A stretch of 64,000 bases of DNA from Rhodoferax sp. (GCF_012927445.1 NZ_JABBPD010000003.1:62001-126000); one strand, 5' to 3'. Positions 1 to 10,597 are shown, numbered from the stretch's first letter. Program-made: numbers and translations. Notes: generated from the letters alone by a model not told the origin.

Positions 1-37
1 ACCATCTCGACGGTGCTCACTGACTGACCTCTACCCG

Positions 38-358
38 ATGGTTTCCAACTCTGCCAAAGAAGTTTTTATTCTGGGTTTAACCCAAAGCGGACGTCCCTTT
101 CGCCCCAGCGATTGGGCGGAGCGTTTGGCAGGCGTCATGAGTCAGTTTCGCCCTGGTGGTCCGCAGCCGGGCAGCCATCTGGGCTATTCACCCTGGTGCA
201 TTCCCACCACGGTCAACGGCGTACGCTGTATCGTGGTTCATCACGATTTGCGCGAGTACGACGTCATGGCCTGGGACTTCTGCATGAACTTCGCCAAAGA
301 CAACGACCTGCAAGTCTCACAAGGTGCACCAGCGCCCAATGCCCCCAAGACTTCCTGA
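38..358 (+). CDS. DUF3579 domain-containing protein
   Basis: 106-aa ORF; sequence (GLTQSGRPFRPSDWAERLAGVMSQF...) resembles the small conserved betaproteobacterial DUF3579 family. Confidence 0.8.
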   Translation: MVSNSAKEVFILGLTQSGRPFRPSDWAERLAGVMSQFRPGGPQPGSHLGYSPWCIPTTVNGVRCIVVHHDLREYDVMAWDFCMNFAKDNDLQVSQGAPAPNAPKTS

Positions 359-383
359 CTAAGCGCGGTTTGCGCCAGACACA

Positions 384-409
384 AAAAAGCCGTCTTTCGA
401 CGGCTTTTT
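384..409. terminator. Bidirectional Rho-independent terminator between DUF3579 gene and rpsT
   Basis: AAAAAGCCGTC-TTTC-GACGGCTTTTT: GC stem with A/T tracts on both sides, between convergent gene ends. Confidence 0.85.
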
Positions 410-482
410 GCTTTGCTGACAGCGCACCCGTTACAAACGGCGCATTCTTAATTACTCAAGAATGCGTGCGATTTGCCTGAAA

Positions 483-785
483 TCAGGCGGCTTTTGCGAC
501 CAGGGCTTTCACCTTGGTAGACAGACGGCTCTTATCGCGAGCGGCCTTGTTTTTATGGAAGATGCCTTTGTCAGCCACGGTGTCAACCACGGCTTGCATT
601 TTGGCAAACAATTCAGTGGCTTTAGCCTTGTCGCCAGCGACAACAGCTTTTTCCACATTCTTCACCGCAGTGCGGTATTTGGAACGCAGCGAAGTGTTCG
701 CGGCGTTGATTTTGACGTCCTGACGGACGCGCTTAAGGCCCGACGCAAGGCGTGGGTTTTTTTTCTTGGGTTTGGTAGATGCCAT
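483..785 (-). CDS. rpsT: 30S ribosomal protein S20
   Basis: 100-aa basic protein, typical S20 ([47 protein letters not shown]). Confidence 0.97.
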   Translation of the reverse strand: MASTKPKKKNPRLASGLKRVRQDVKINAANTSLRSKYRTAVKNVEKAVVAGDKAKATELFAKMQAVVDTVADKGIFHKNKAARDKSRLSTKVKALVAKAA

Positions 786-902
786 ATTAATAGTTCCTTG
801 GGTCTGTGGATGTTGTCAGCAAAGCCTTCGATTCTATCAGCTACGCATCTGTGGATGGGCTTGCACCCAATCCGCCAGCCGGACACAGCTACACTTCGCG
901 TC

Positions 903-2468
903 GTGAGTCTCTTCAAATCTGCTTCTATTGTTTCCCTGTTGACCCTGGTTTCTCGTATCACTGGTTTGGTGCGCGAACTCCTGATTGCGTCGACTTTTGG
1001 CGCCAGCGCCTTGACGGACGCCTTCAATGTGGCGTTCCGCATTCCCAACTTGTTTCGTCGCTTTTTTGGCGAGGGCGCTTTCAGCCAGGCTTTTGTGCCC
1101 GTGATGGCGGCTTCCAAAGCCCAGCATGGCGAGGTTGCCACCCAGGCGCTGATCGACCGGGCGGCGATTGTGCTGACCTGGGTCTTGCTGCTCATCAGTG
1201 TCATTGGTGTTTTGGGGTCTCCTGCCTTGGTCTGGGCCATGGCCAGTGGCTTGCAGAAAAACCCGCACGGCTTTGAGGTAGCGGTCGTCATGACGCGCTG
1301 GATGTTCCCTTACATCGCGTTCATGTCGCTGGTGGCACTGGCCGCTGGCGTGCTCAACACCTGGAAGCGTTTTGCCGTGCCTGCCGCCACGCCGGTGCTG
1401 CTTAATTTGTGCATGATTGTTGCCGCTTGGCTTGGCGCACCCTGGCTCAAGACCCTGGGTATTGAGCCGATTTATGCGCTGGCCGGCGGCGTCCTGATGG
1501 GCGGCGTGCTGCAACTGGCGGTGCAATTGCTGGCCCTGAAGAAGCTGGGACTGATGCCGCACATCACCTTGCGCTGGAGTGCATTGCGCACGGCCTGGGC
1601 CGATCCCGGCACCAAAAACATCATCAAATTGATGGGGCCGGCGCTTTTGGGCGTGAGCGTGGCGCATATTTCGATGTTGATCAACACGCAAATCGCCTCG
1701 CGGCTGGCGACCGGCAGCGTGAGCTGGATCACCTATGCCGACCGGCTGATGGAGTTCCCCACCGCCATGCTCGGCGTCGCCATGGGCGTGGTGCTGATGC
1801 CGCAACTCGCGCTCGCCCGTGCGGCGGGCGATGCCAAAAAATATTCCGCCATGCTGGACTGGGGTTTGCGTCTGGTGGTACTGCTGGCCGTGCCGTGTGC
1901 GGTGGCGCTGATTACCTTTGCCAAGCCGCTGGTGGCGGTGCTCTACCACTATGGGGCCATTACCGAGTTTGACGTGCAGCAAATCACCTATGCCCTGATG
2001 GGCTGGGGCGTGGGCTTGATCGGGATTGTGGCCATCAAGGTGCTGGCACCCGGTTACTACGCCAGCCAGGACACCAAAACACCGGTGCGCGTGGCCATTG
2101 CGGTGCTGGTCATCACGCAGTTGCTCAACATTATGTTGGTGCCGCTGTTTGCGCATGCCGCGCTGACGCTGTCGATCGGTATTGGCGCCATGATCAACGC
2201 GGTCTGGTTGCTGGCGGGGCTGCTCTGGCGCCGCAGTTACAAGCCCGAGCCGGGCTGGATTGTGTTTATATTCCAGGTGATTGCGGCCAGCGCGTTGCTG
2301 TTGGTGTTTTTAATGTGGGCGAACGGGGCCGTCGCCTGGACGCAGATGCCGGGCGAGAATTTAAAGAGAATTTTGCTTCTGGCCCTTGTCCTCTCTGCCT
2401 CTGCAGCTATTTACTTCATAGCGCTGTGGGCTTCTGGACTCAAGCTGCGGCAGTTTATTCGGCGTTGA
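903..2468 (+). CDS. murJ: Murein biosynthesis integral membrane protein MurJ (lipid II flippase)
   Basis: MSLFKSASIVSLLTLVSRITGLVRELLIASTFGAS...; GTG start at 903 preferred over the over-extended ORF start at 462. Confidence 0.95.
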   Translation: MSLFKSASIVSLLTLVSRITGLVRELLIASTFGASALTDAFNVAFRIPNLFRRFFGEGAFSQAFVPVMAASKAQHGEVATQALIDRAAIVLTWVLLLISVIGVLGSPALVWAMASGLQKNPHGFEVAVVMTRWMFPYIAFMSLVALAAGVLNTWKRFAVPAATPVLLNLCMIVAAWLGAPWLKTLGIEPIYALAGGVLMGGVLQLAVQLLALKKLGLMPHITLRWSALRTAWADPGTKNIIKLMGPALLGVSVAHISMLINTQIASRLATGSVSWITYADRLMEFPTAMLGVAMGVVLMPQLALARAAGDAKKYSAMLDWGLRLVVLLAVPCAVALITFAKPLVAVLYHYGAITEFDVQQITYALMGWGVGLIGIVAIKVLAPGYYASQDTKTPVRVAIAVLVITQLLNIMLVPLFAHAALTLSIGIGAMINAVWLLAGLLWRRSYKPEPGWIVFIFQVIAASALLLVFLMWANGAVAWTQMPGENLKRILLLALVLSASAAIYFIALWASGLKLRQFIRR

Positions 2469-2510
2469 GCCGGCAGGGTTTTCTCACATAGTTTCGGGAA
2501 GGATGTTCGT

Positions 2511-3362
2511 ATGAAGCTGTCATTGGCTCTACCCACTCCGCTGGAGTATTTTGCGTCCCTGGTGCAAAGTGATGCCGACTTCCCGCTGCTGGAGGCGGCC
2601 GTCTGCCTGGCGCAGGATGAATACCCGGATCTGGACGTGCAGCAGGTACTCGGTGAAGTCGATCAATTGCTGGCCCGGCTGAAGCTCCGGATTCCGCCCG
2701 ATGCCGGACCGCTGCAGAAGCTGCGCGCCGTGAATCAGTTTTTCTTTCGCGATTTGAGCTTTGCCGGCAACGTCAACCACTATTACGACCCCGACAACAG
2801 CTATGTGAGTGTCATATTGCACACCCGGCGGGCGATTCCCATTTCGCTGGCCGTGGTGTGGCTGGAACTGGCGCAGGGCTTGGGGCTGGCCGCGCGGGGT
2901 GTCGGTTTTCCGGGCCACTTCATGCTGAAAGTCAATTTGCCCAATGGGCAAGTGGTGATCGATCCGCTGGACGGTCAGTCGCTGAGCCGCGAAGAGCTGG
3001 CTGAACGGCTGGAGCCGTTCCGGCAAAAAGTTGGCCTGGACAATGAATTTGAAGTCCCTCTGGGTCTCTATCTGCAGACGGCGCCACCGCGCGAGATCAT
3101 CTCAAGGATGTTGCATAACCTGAAAGAAATTCACACCGACCAGGAAGACTGGCAGCGCTTGATTGCGGTACAAAACCGGCTGATTGTGCTGCTGCCGCAA
3201 GCCTGGACCGAGTACCGCGACCGGGGCCTGGTCTATGCGGAAGCGGGTCAGACGGGGCGGGCGCTGGAAGACCTGGAAACCTATCTGGTCAATGCCGAAA
3301 AAGGGGTGGACATAGACGCCATCGCCAAGCGGGCGGCTGAACTGAGAGGCGCCAAGCGCTAA
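2511..3362 (+). CDS. SirB1 family protein (transglutaminase-like, TPR)
   Basis: 283 aa, SirB1 N-terminal pattern (FRDLSFAGNVNHYYDPDNSYVSVILHTRRAIPISLAVVWLELAQGLGL). Confidence 0.88.
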   Translation: MKLSLALPTPLEYFASLVQSDADFPLLEAAVCLAQDEYPDLDVQQVLGEVDQLLARLKLRIPPDAGPLQKLRAVNQFFFRDLSFAGNVNHYYDPDNSYVSVILHTRRAIPISLAVVWLELAQGLGLAARGVGFPGHFMLKVNLPNGQVVIDPLDGQSLSREELAERLEPFRQKVGLDNEFEVPLGLYLQTAPPREIISRMLHNLKEIHTDQEDWQRLIAVQNRLIVLLPQAWTEYRDRGLVYAEAGQTGRALEDLETYLVNAEKGVDIDAIAKRAAELRGAKR

Positions 3363-3419
3363 AAGCGTCTTGTCGCCGGCACAGCCGCGCTTGCGGCGGG
3401 ATCAGCCGCTGCTGTCTAG

Positions 3420-3480
3420 AATTTATAGAAAATAGGGCGCTAGCCCCCGTGCAATCAGCGCAAGCAGCTATTATTTCAGG
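3420..3480. repeat. Dispersed ~60-bp semi-palindromic repeat (intergenic copy)
   Basis: AATTTATAGAAAATAGGGCGCTAGCCCCCGTGCAATCAGCGCAAGCAGCTATTATTTCAGG; similar sequence recurs inside the gene at 14025-16856. Confidence 0.6.
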
Positions 3481-4675
3481 AGTGGATGGCTAGTTTCTCA
3501 GCGGGACGCAACAGCAGCAAGCCCAAAGCCAGGACACTGAAAACGGTGCCCGCGACAAAAGTGAAAGAAGCGCCAAACTGGTCCCACAGCCAGCCAGCCA
3601 GCGCACTGGCCACCAGCATGGCCAGGCCGCTCATGAGGTTGAAGAAGCCAAAAGCCGTGCCGCGCAGATTCTCGGGTGCCGTCGCGGCCACCATGGTGGC
3701 CAGCAAGCCTTGCGTCATGGCCATGTGCAGCCCCCACAACGAAATTCCGGCCCAGACCCAAGTCCATTGGTTGCTGTAGGCCAGTAGCGCGTCCGCAGCG
3801 ATCAACAAAACCAAGCCCCAAGCCAGCAGGGTGGTGTGGCGCACCCGGTCGGCGAGTTTGCCAAAGGGGTAGGCACAGGCGGCGTAGATCAGGTTCATGC
3901 CGATCAGCACCAGTGGCGTCCAGGCCAGGCCCAAACCACCTTGTTGCGCCCGTAGCACCAGAAACGCTTCGCTGAAGCGCGCCAGCGTGAACACCGCGCC
4001 AATGCCGACCACCCACCAGTAATCAGAACTTAGCCGTTGTAAATTAATGCGGCTGATGGGATTGATGCGAACGGCGCCTGCGGGCCGCTCGGGCTCGCGC
4101 ACCCCCCAAATCAGCAGCACCACACACAGAAACGCCGGGATGGTGGCCACCCAAAACACCGCCCGGAAATCATTGGCCCACAACAGCATGAGTCCCATGG
4201 CGAGCAAGGGGCCAACGAAGGCTCCCACGGTATCGAGCGACTGGCGCAGTCCAAAGGCGGCGCCGCGCAACTCGGGTGGCGTGATGTCGGCGACCAGCGC
4301 ATCGCGCGGTGCGCCGCGTATACCTTTGCCCACACGGTCGATCAAGCGCGCGGTCAGCACCAAGCCGGCGGTGCTGGCCAAAGCAAACAGCGGTTTCGAC
4401 ATGGCGCCCAAGCCATAGCCCAGCACCGCCAGGGGTTTGCGCTTGCCCCAGTAGTCGCTCACGACACCCGAAAATACTTTGACAATCAGCGCGGTGGCTT
4501 CGGCGGCGCCTTCCATCAGGCCGACCGCAAACACGCTGATGCCCAGCGTGGTGACCATGAAAACCGGCAGCAGGCTGTGAATCATCTCGGAGGAGATGTC
4601 CATCAGCATGCTGACAAAGCCCAGCGCCCAGATGCCGGGCGGGATGTGTCGCAAGGTCTGAGCAGACTTGGACAC
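3476..4675 (-). CDS. MFS transporter
   Basis: 399 aa, MFS topology and loop motif (VVSDYWGKRKPLAVLGYGLG; RLIDRVGKGIRGAPRDALVAD). Confidence 0.88.
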   Translation of the reverse strand: MSKSAQTLRHIPPGIWALGFVSMLMDISSEMIHSLLPVFMVTTLGISVFAVGLMEGAAEATALIVKVFSGVVSDYWGKRKPLAVLGYGLGAMSKPLFALASTAGLVLTARLIDRVGKGIRGAPRDALVADITPPELRGAAFGLRQSLDTVGAFVGPLLAMGLMLLWANDFRAVFWVATIPAFLCVVLLIWGVREPERPAGAVRINPISRINLQRLSSDYWWVVGIGAVFTLARFSEAFLVLRAQQGGLGLAWTPLVLIGMNLIYAACAYPFGKLADRVRHTTLLAWGLVLLIAADALLAYSNQWTWVWAGISLWGLHMAMTQGLLATMVAATAPENLRGTAFGFFNLMSGLAMLVASALAGWLWDQFGASFTFVAGTVFSVLALGLLLLRPAEKLAIHS

Positions 4676-4688
4676 GTTCAGCCTTGGC

Positions 4689-5732
4689 TCAGCGCACGAC
4701 TACCGCAGCATCCTCACCGCGGGCGGCAATGACGCCGATCTCGTGCACCTGCTCGCCCGCCGCGCGCAAGGTAGCGGCGCAAGCGGCAGCGTTGGCGGCA
4801 TCAATCACCACCACCATGCCGATGCCGTTGTTAAAGGTGCGGTTCATCTCGATATCGTCAATCGCGGCCGTGGCTTGCAGCCAGGCAAACAGTTCAGTTT
4901 GCGGCCAGCTGCCCTTGACCAAATGCGCTGCGGTGCCTTCGGGCAGCACGCGCGGGATGTTTTCCAGCAAGCCGCCACCGGTGATGTGGGCCAGCGCCTT
5001 GATCGGGTGCGCTGCCAGCGCTGCCAGCACATTCTTCACGTACAGGCGGGTTGGCTCCATCACGGCTTGTTTGAAGGGTTTGCCATCCAGCATGGCCGGC
5101 AGATTGGCGCCCGCGCGTTCAATGCACTTGCGCACCAGGCTGAAACCATTGGAATGCACCCCGCTGGACGCCAGACCCAGCACCACATCGCCGGGTTTGA
5201 CTTCAGCACCCGTGAGGATTTTTGATTTTTCGACGGCGCCGACGGCAAAGCCGGCCAAGTCGTATTCACCCGCCGGGTACATGCCGGGCATTTCAGCCGT
5301 TTCGCCACCAATCAGGGCGCAGCCGGACAGCTCGCAACCTTTGGCAATGCCGCCGACGACGGCAGCCGCCGTGTCGATATCCAGCTTGCCGCAGGCAAAG
5401 TAGTCCAGAAAAAACAGCGGCTCGGCGCCTTGCACCAGTACGTCGTTCACGCTCATGGCTACCAGATCAATGCCCACGGTGTCGTGCATGTCCCACTCAA
5501 AGGCCAGTTTAAGCTTGGTGCCGACCCCGTCGGTGCCGCTCACCAGGACTGGCTCTTTGTAGCGCTTGGGCACTTCAAACAGGGCGCCAAAGCCACCGAT
5601 GCCGGCCAGCACGCCGTCGCGCATCGTCTTTTTGGCCAGCGGTTTGATCCGTTCGATCAGCGCGTCACCTGCGTCAATGTCGACACCAGCGTCTTTGTAG
5701 GAAAGGGGGGAGGAATGCGTAGGTGTTGTCAT
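4689..5732 (-). CDS. purM: Phosphoribosylformylglycinamidine cyclo-ligase
   Basis: 347 aa; [51 protein letters not shown]. Confidence 0.97.
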   Translation of the reverse strand: MTTPTHSSPLSYKDAGVDIDAGDALIERIKPLAKKTMRDGVLAGIGGFGALFEVPKRYKEPVLVSGTDGVGTKLKLAFEWDMHDTVGIDLVAMSVNDVLVQGAEPLFFLDYFACGKLDIDTAAAVVGGIAKGCELSGCALIGGETAEMPGMYPAGEYDLAGFAVGAVEKSKILTGAEVKPGDVVLGLASSGVHSNGFSLVRKCIERAGANLPAMLDGKPFKQAVMEPTRLYVKNVLAALAAHPIKALAHITGGGLLENIPRVLPEGTAAHLVKGSWPQTELFAWLQATAAIDDIEMNRTFNNGIGMVVVIDAANAAACAATLRAAGEQVHEIGVIAARGEDAAVVVR

Positions 5733-5825
5733 GTAAAGTGCTTGGGTAAGTGCGTCGGGGCGGGCCGTTCAACAGAGCCCTATAGAATTTGCCCAGATTT
5801 TAAGGGTTTGTCCTCCGCCATCTGC

Positions 5826-6908
5826 ATGCAATTTACTTCAACTCAAAAAAGAGCGACCGCTTGGGGCCTGATTGCGGTTTTTTCCGCCTTTGCCTTGTGG
5901 CTGCTCGCGCCCGTGCTCACGCCCTTTGTCGTGGCCGCGATTCTGGCTTACGCACTGACCCCATTGGTGGACTGGCTCGACCGCCTGGGCCGCGGCCGAC
6001 TGCCGCGCATGGTGGCGGTTGTGGTGATAGAACTCGTGTTCATCCTCGTGGTACTGGGCGTCATGTTGCTGATCGTGCCAATTTTGGCGAAAGAATTGCC
6101 CTTGATGCGCGAGCAGGTGCCGGTGCTGCTGGACGGCCTGAATGCCTCACTCAAGCCGTTTTTAGCCCAGTTTGGCCTTAATTTTTCGCTGGATGTGGCC
6201 AGCCTCAAGGCGTTTGTTATGAAATACCTGAGCGCCAACCTGGAAGACGCCTTTGGTTCGGTCATGACGTCGCTCAAGCTGGGGGGCAGCGTGGCCTTTG
6301 CCATTCTCGGCAATGCCATCTTGATTCCAGTCGCATTGTTTTATTTACTGATGGACTGGAACCGGTTTGTGGCCCAGGTGCTTGAATTCGTTCCGCCGCG
6401 CCTGCGCACGGCCTACGACAGTTTTTCTGGTGAGGCGGATGCGGTGTTGGGGCAGTACCTGCGTGGTCAACTGCTGGTAATGCTGGCGCTGTCGCTTTTC
6501 TACAGTGCCGGCTTGGCCTTGTTTGGCCTTGATCTGGCGCTGCCCATCGGTATTTTTACCGGTTTGGCCATTTTTGTTCCCTACGTCGGCTTTGGTTTTG
6601 GCCTGATCCTGGCAACGCTGGCGGGTTTTCTGGAGTTTGCCGTCACCGCCGGACCTGCCAAAGCGCTGATCATGGTGGCGGTGGTGTACGGTCTGGGACA
6701 ATTGATTGAAAGCCTGTTTCTGACGCCCAGACTGGTCGGGGAACGAATCGGGTTGCATCCGCTGGCCGTGATTTTTGCGTTGCTGGCATTCGGCCAATTG
6801 TTCGGATTTGTCGGCGTGTTGATTGCGTTGCCGGCCAGTGCTGTGCTGCTGGTGGCCATGCGGCGGGCGCGGGCACGTTATCTTTGCAGCAAACTTTATC
6901 AGGGTTAA
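5826..6908 (+). CDS. AI-2E family transporter (PerM-like)
   Basis: Start MQFTSTQKRATAWGLIAVFSAF; multi-TM; ...FVPYVGFGFGLILATLAGFLEF...GQLIESLFLTPRLVGERIGLHPLAVIFALLAFG. Confidence 0.92.
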   Translation: MQFTSTQKRATAWGLIAVFSAFALWLLAPVLTPFVVAAILAYALTPLVDWLDRLGRGRLPRMVAVVVIELVFILVVLGVMLLIVPILAKELPLMREQVPVLLDGLNASLKPFLAQFGLNFSLDVASLKAFVMKYLSANLEDAFGSVMTSLKLGGSVAFAILGNAILIPVALFYLLMDWNRFVAQVLEFVPPRLRTAYDSFSGEADAVLGQYLRGQLLVMLALSLFYSAGLALFGLDLALPIGIFTGLAIFVPYVGFGFGLILATLAGFLEFAVTAGPAKALIMVAVVYGLGQLIESLFLTPRLVGERIGLHPLAVIFALLAFGQLFGFVGVLIALPASAVLLVAMRRARARYLCSKLYQG

Positions 6909-6917
6909 ATACGACGA

Positions 6918-7604
6918 ATGAAGCAAATTGCCCTTGACATCGGCTTGGCCACCGGACCCACGCTAAAGAGTTTTTTTGCCGGACCGAACGAGGCCGCATT
7001 GCAGCACCTGGAACTCTGGGTCGGCGACAAAGCAAGTTCTGTTACCCGCTCCCCTGTGCCCACTTATCTGTGGGGCAGCGAGGGCTGTGGCAAGACACAT
7101 TTACTCAAAGCCGTGCAAGAAGCTTTGCGGGAGCAGGGCGCCACCGTCGGCTGGCTTGATGCCTCCGTGCAGGAGCCGCCCGAATTCAATGAACACTGGT
7201 CGGCGGTGCTGATGGACGATGTGCATCTGTACACCGCCGTGCAGCAACACGCCGCGTTCAACTGGTTCGTCAATGCGCAAACCCAGCAGATCGGCGTGTT
7301 GGGCGCCGGAAAAATGCCGCCCGCCGACCTGAAGTTGCGTGACGACCTGCGAACCCGTCTGGGATGGGGCCATATTTTTCAACTCCATGTCCTCAGTGAG
7401 CCGGAGCGGCGCGCCGTGTTGCGCCAGGCTGCGGATGCCCGCGGCGTCTTTTTGGGCAACGAGGTGATGGACTACATGCTGTCCCGCTTCAGCCGCGATC
7501 TGGGCAGCCTGATGGAGTTGCTCGACCTGATTGACGGCTACGCCTTGCAAACCAAGCGGGGAATCACCATTCCCCTGATTAAATCCATGATGGAAAACTC
7601 CTGA
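6918..7604 (+). CDS. hda: DnaA regulatory inactivator Hda
   Basis: DnaA-like AAA domain (YLWGSEGCGKTHLLKAV...; VLMDDVHLY; SRFSRDLGSLMELLDLIDGYAL), about 228 aa. Confidence 0.93.
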   Translation: MKQIALDIGLATGPTLKSFFAGPNEAALQHLELWVGDKASSVTRSPVPTYLWGSEGCGKTHLLKAVQEALREQGATVGWLDASVQEPPEFNEHWSAVLMDDVHLYTAVQQHAAFNWFVNAQTQQIGVLGAGKMPPADLKLRDDLRTRLGWGHIFQLHVLSEPERRAVLRQAADARGVFLGNEVMDYMLSRFSRDLGSLMELLDLIDGYALQTKRGITIPLIKSMMENS

Positions 7605-7608
7605 CCGC

Positions 7609-8283
7609 ATGAAACTGGCCCTTTTTGACCTTGACCACACCCTGTTGCCGATTGACTCTGACCATTCATGGGGCGCATTTACCAGCACCATTGGCTGGAC
7701 CGATCCGGTGGATTTCAGTCGTCGTAATGACGAGTTTTATGCCCATTACCAGGCCGGGACGCTTGATATTCACGAGTACGTACGCTTTTCCACGGCCGCC
7801 GTCAAGCGCCAGGGTGCTATCAATTCGGAAGCTGCTCATGACCAGTTCATGAGGACCGTAGTCCAACCGGCTATAAAGCAACAGGCCCTATCCTTGGTTC
7901 GCCAGCACCAGCAGGCCGGTGATGAAGTCATCATCGTCACTGCCACCAATGAGTTCATCACGCGTCCGATTGCGCACGCCTTTGGCGTCCCTGAATTGAT
8001 CGCCGTTGAACTGGAGCGCGACACCGCACCCGGGGGGTCCGGCTGGATTACCGGTGAAATCAAGGGCGTGCCTTCATTCCGTGAAGGCAAGATAACCCGG
8101 GTCACGCAGTGGCTGGCCGGTCGCAACCTCGACTGGAGCGATGTCGAAAGCACTTTTTATACCGATTCCATCAATGACCTGAGTTTGATGGAAAATGTAA
8201 CGCACCCGGTGGCCACCAACCCGGATGAGCGCCTGCGCGCGATAGCCATTGAGCGCGGATGGCGCATACTTGACCTGTTTTAG
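7609..8283 (+). CDS. HAD family hydrolase (SerB/phosphatase-like, HAD-IB)
   Basis: FDLDHTLLPIDSDHSWG motif I; EVIIVTATNEFITRPIA; STFYTDSINDLSLME. Confidence 0.9.
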   Translation: MKLALFDLDHTLLPIDSDHSWGAFTSTIGWTDPVDFSRRNDEFYAHYQAGTLDIHEYVRFSTAAVKRQGAINSEAAHDQFMRTVVQPAIKQQALSLVRQHQQAGDEVIIVTATNEFITRPIAHAFGVPELIAVELERDTAPGGSGWITGEIKGVPSFREGKITRVTQWLAGRNLDWSDVESTFYTDSINDLSLMENVTHPVATNPDERLRAIAIERGWRILDLF

Positions 8284-8336
8284 TTCGCTGTGGGGACAGA
8301 ATCTGCTGCTTTGCCGCCGGGTCTGTCCTTTTATGC

Positions 8337-8410
8337 GGTCTGTCCCACAAGGTTTAATGTGTTGAGGACAGAGTTGGCCTGTTTCACAGTCTGAGGTCTA
8401 TCCCACAAGG
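8337..8410 (+). repeat. Pair of 16-bp direct repeats upstream of pcnB
   Basis: GGTCTGTCCCACAAGG (8337-8352) and GGTCTATCCCACAAGG (8395-8410), 15/16 identical. Confidence 0.6.
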
Positions 8411-8414
8411 AAAT

Positions 8415-10022
8415 ATGATTAAAAAATTTATCGACAAGCTGCTGGGAAAATCTCCTTCGACAGCAAAAGGCAAAAAGCTTCAGTTTGGCAAACGCGAGGA
8501 AGTCAGCGTTGCCGCCCATGGTATCGACCCGGCGCTGGTGGATGACCGGGCGCTCAATGTGGTACATACCCTCAAGAATGCCGGCTTTGAAGCCTATATC
8601 GTCGGCGGTGCCGTCCGCGACCTGATGGTTGGTCTGCGCCCCAAAGACTTTGACGTGGCCACCGACGCTACGCCGGAGCAGGTAAAAAACCTGTTTCGGC
8701 GCGCTTTCATCATTGGTCGCCGCTTTCGCATCGTGCACGTGGTGTTCGGCCGGGGTCGTGAAAATGACGTGATTGAAGTCTCCACCTTCCGTGCCTACAT
8801 GGACAATGCGGCCGCCGAAGCGGTGTCGGGCAACGAACGCACCAGCAAGAACGAACTGGCCGGCATGAAGCACGCGGTGGACGCGTCCGGTCGGGTACTG
8901 CGCGACAACGTCTGGGGCCCTCAGGAAGAAGACGCGGTGCGCCGCGATTTCACGATCAATGCCATGTATTACGATCCGGAAACCCAGATTGTGGTGGATT
9001 ATCACAATGGCATCCGGGACTCCAAGAAGCGCATCATTCGCATGATTGGCGACCCTGCCACCCGTTATCGGGAAGATCCGGTGCGCATCATCCGCGCGGT
9101 CCGCTTTGCCGCCAAGCTCAATGCCTTGGGCTTTACGCTGGAAGCCAAAACTGCCGCACCACTGATCAAGTCACAGGAACTGCTGGCCGATGTCCCGCAG
9201 AGCCGCTTGTTTGACGAAATGCTCAAGCTGCTGCAAACCGGTCATTCGCTGGCCTCGATTGAACAGTTGAAAACGCTGGGCATGGCGCGCGGCATTTATC
9301 CTTTGCTGGATGTGGTGGTGGAGCGCGCCGAACAGACTTTTGTAAAAGCCGCCTTGCTGGACACCGACCGTCGCGTGAGCGAGGGCAAACCGGTGGCCCC
9401 CAGTTTCTTGCTGGCCTGCGCCTTGTGGGCGGATGTCCGTGATGGCTGGGCTCAGCGCATTCAGCAGCGTCAGCATTCCCATCCGGCGTTGCAGGATGCG
9501 ATTGACGATGTGTTCAATGCCCGCATTGGTGACGTGTCCGGTCGCGGCAAACTGGCCGGCGACATGCGCGAAATCTGGATGATGCAGCCGCGTTTTGAAA
9601 AACGTGTCGGCAGCGCGCCATTTGGCCTGGTCGATCAGCCACGTTTTCGGGCCGCCTTTGATTTCATGCGTTTGCGAGCGGACGCCGGCGAAATTGACAT
9701 TGTGCTGTCGGATTGGTGGCAGGAGTTCAGCCTGGCGAGTGACGAGCTGCGTCAGGACATGGTCGATCAGGTGCGAGAAGAGCAACAGCAGCGGCAACGG
9801 ACGCCGCGTGTGCACAAGGCGCCCGTGGCACGCGATGCGGCGCCAGTGAATCGTGATGTAGCCCAGGGAGCGGATGCCGATCAAAGTCAGGCTGATTCAG
9901 CTCCTGGTTTTGCCACCGGTAGCCCGGCAGATTCTGCGGATGCGCCTAAAAAACGGCGCCGCCGCCGCCGGACCACAGGCCCCAAAGAAGGTGGCGAACA
10001 AGCCGCCGACACTGGCATTTGA
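8415..10022 (+). CDS. pcnB: Polynucleotide adenylyltransferase (poly(A) polymerase I)
   Basis: GGAVRDLMVGLRPKDFDVATDATPEQVKNLFRR nucleotidyltransferase motif; basic C-terminal tail KKRRRRRRTTG. Confidence 0.95.
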   Translation: MIKKFIDKLLGKSPSTAKGKKLQFGKREEVSVAAHGIDPALVDDRALNVVHTLKNAGFEAYIVGGAVRDLMVGLRPKDFDVATDATPEQVKNLFRRAFIIGRRFRIVHVVFGRGRENDVIEVSTFRAYMDNAAAEAVSGNERTSKNELAGMKHAVDASGRVLRDNVWGPQEEDAVRRDFTINAMYYDPETQIVVDYHNGIRDSKKRIIRMIGDPATRYREDPVRIIRAVRFAAKLNALGFTLEAKTAAPLIKSQELLADVPQSRLFDEMLKLLQTGHSLASIEQLKTLGMARGIYPLLDVVVERAEQTFVKAALLDTDRRVSEGKPVAPSFLLACALWADVRDGWAQRIQQRQHSHPALQDAIDDVFNARIGDVSGRGKLAGDMREIWMMQPRFEKRVGSAPFGLVDQPRFRAAFDFMRLRADAGEIDIVLSDWWQEFSLASDELRQDMVDQVREEQQQRQRTPRVHKAPVARDAAPVNRDVAQGADADQSQADSAPGFATGSPADSADAPKKRRRRRRTTGPKEGGEQAADTGI

Positions 10023-10504
10023 GTGAATCTGTAGCGGCCTCAGTCACGGTTTACATCGCGCTGGGCGCCAATCTCGGAGATGCCCGCGCCACTGTGCTGG
10101 AGGCCATGCAGAGCATTGCTGGCTTGCGGGCGACAACGCTGCTGCGTCGCTCCTCCCTTTACGGCACGGCACCCCTGGAGTCCACCGGCCCGGATTACAT
10201 CAACGCGGTGGTGGAAGTGGCCACCGGCTTGAGTCCGCATCACTTGCTGCATGAGTTGCAGCAACTGGAGCAGGCGGCAGGGCGTGAGCGCCCCTACCGT
10301 AACGCGCCACGCACCTTGGACCTGGACATCTTGCTGTTTGGCGATGAAAACCTGGACAGCCCAACCCTCGTTATTCCTCACCCGCGCATGCTGGCGCGAG
10401 CTTTTGTGCTGGTGCCACTGGCCGAGTTGGCGCCTTTGCGGGTTCAGCTTGGGCAGTTACAGGCCGTTTCTGCCCAGCTCATTACACGCCTGTCGGACTT
10501 CTGA
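10019..10504 (+). CDS. folK: 2-amino-4-hydroxy-6-hydroxymethyldihydropteridine diphosphokinase
   Basis: YIALGANLGDARATV...; APRTLDLDILLFGDE; IPHPRMLARAFVLVPLAELAP. Confidence 0.95.
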   Translation: MSESVAASVTVYIALGANLGDARATVLEAMQSIAGLRATTLLRRSSLYGTAPLESTGPDYINAVVEVATGLSPHHLLHELQQLEQAAGRERPYRNAPRTLDLDILLFGDENLDSPTLVIPHPRMLARAFVLVPLAELAPLRVQLGQLQAVSAQLITRLSDF

Positions 10505-10597
10505 ATTAGGGAATTCCCTTGGCTACAAAGCCTGTCAGTCGGCTTAATTCTTGGTGCATTCTGTATAGAATAAAAAATCACACCGAGAGAGATAAAA

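Noticed and set aside
462-902. N-terminal extension of the murJ ORF
   Set aside because: Runs through rpsT antisense; the MurJ family start matches the GTG at 903
837-2156. 439-aa minus-strand ORF opposite murJ
   Set aside because: Low-complexity H/Q/R-rich shadow ORF antisense to a well-supported gene
7812-7877. Copy of the dispersed repeat within the HAD gene
   Set aside because: Similarity is weak and cannot be separated from chance by eye
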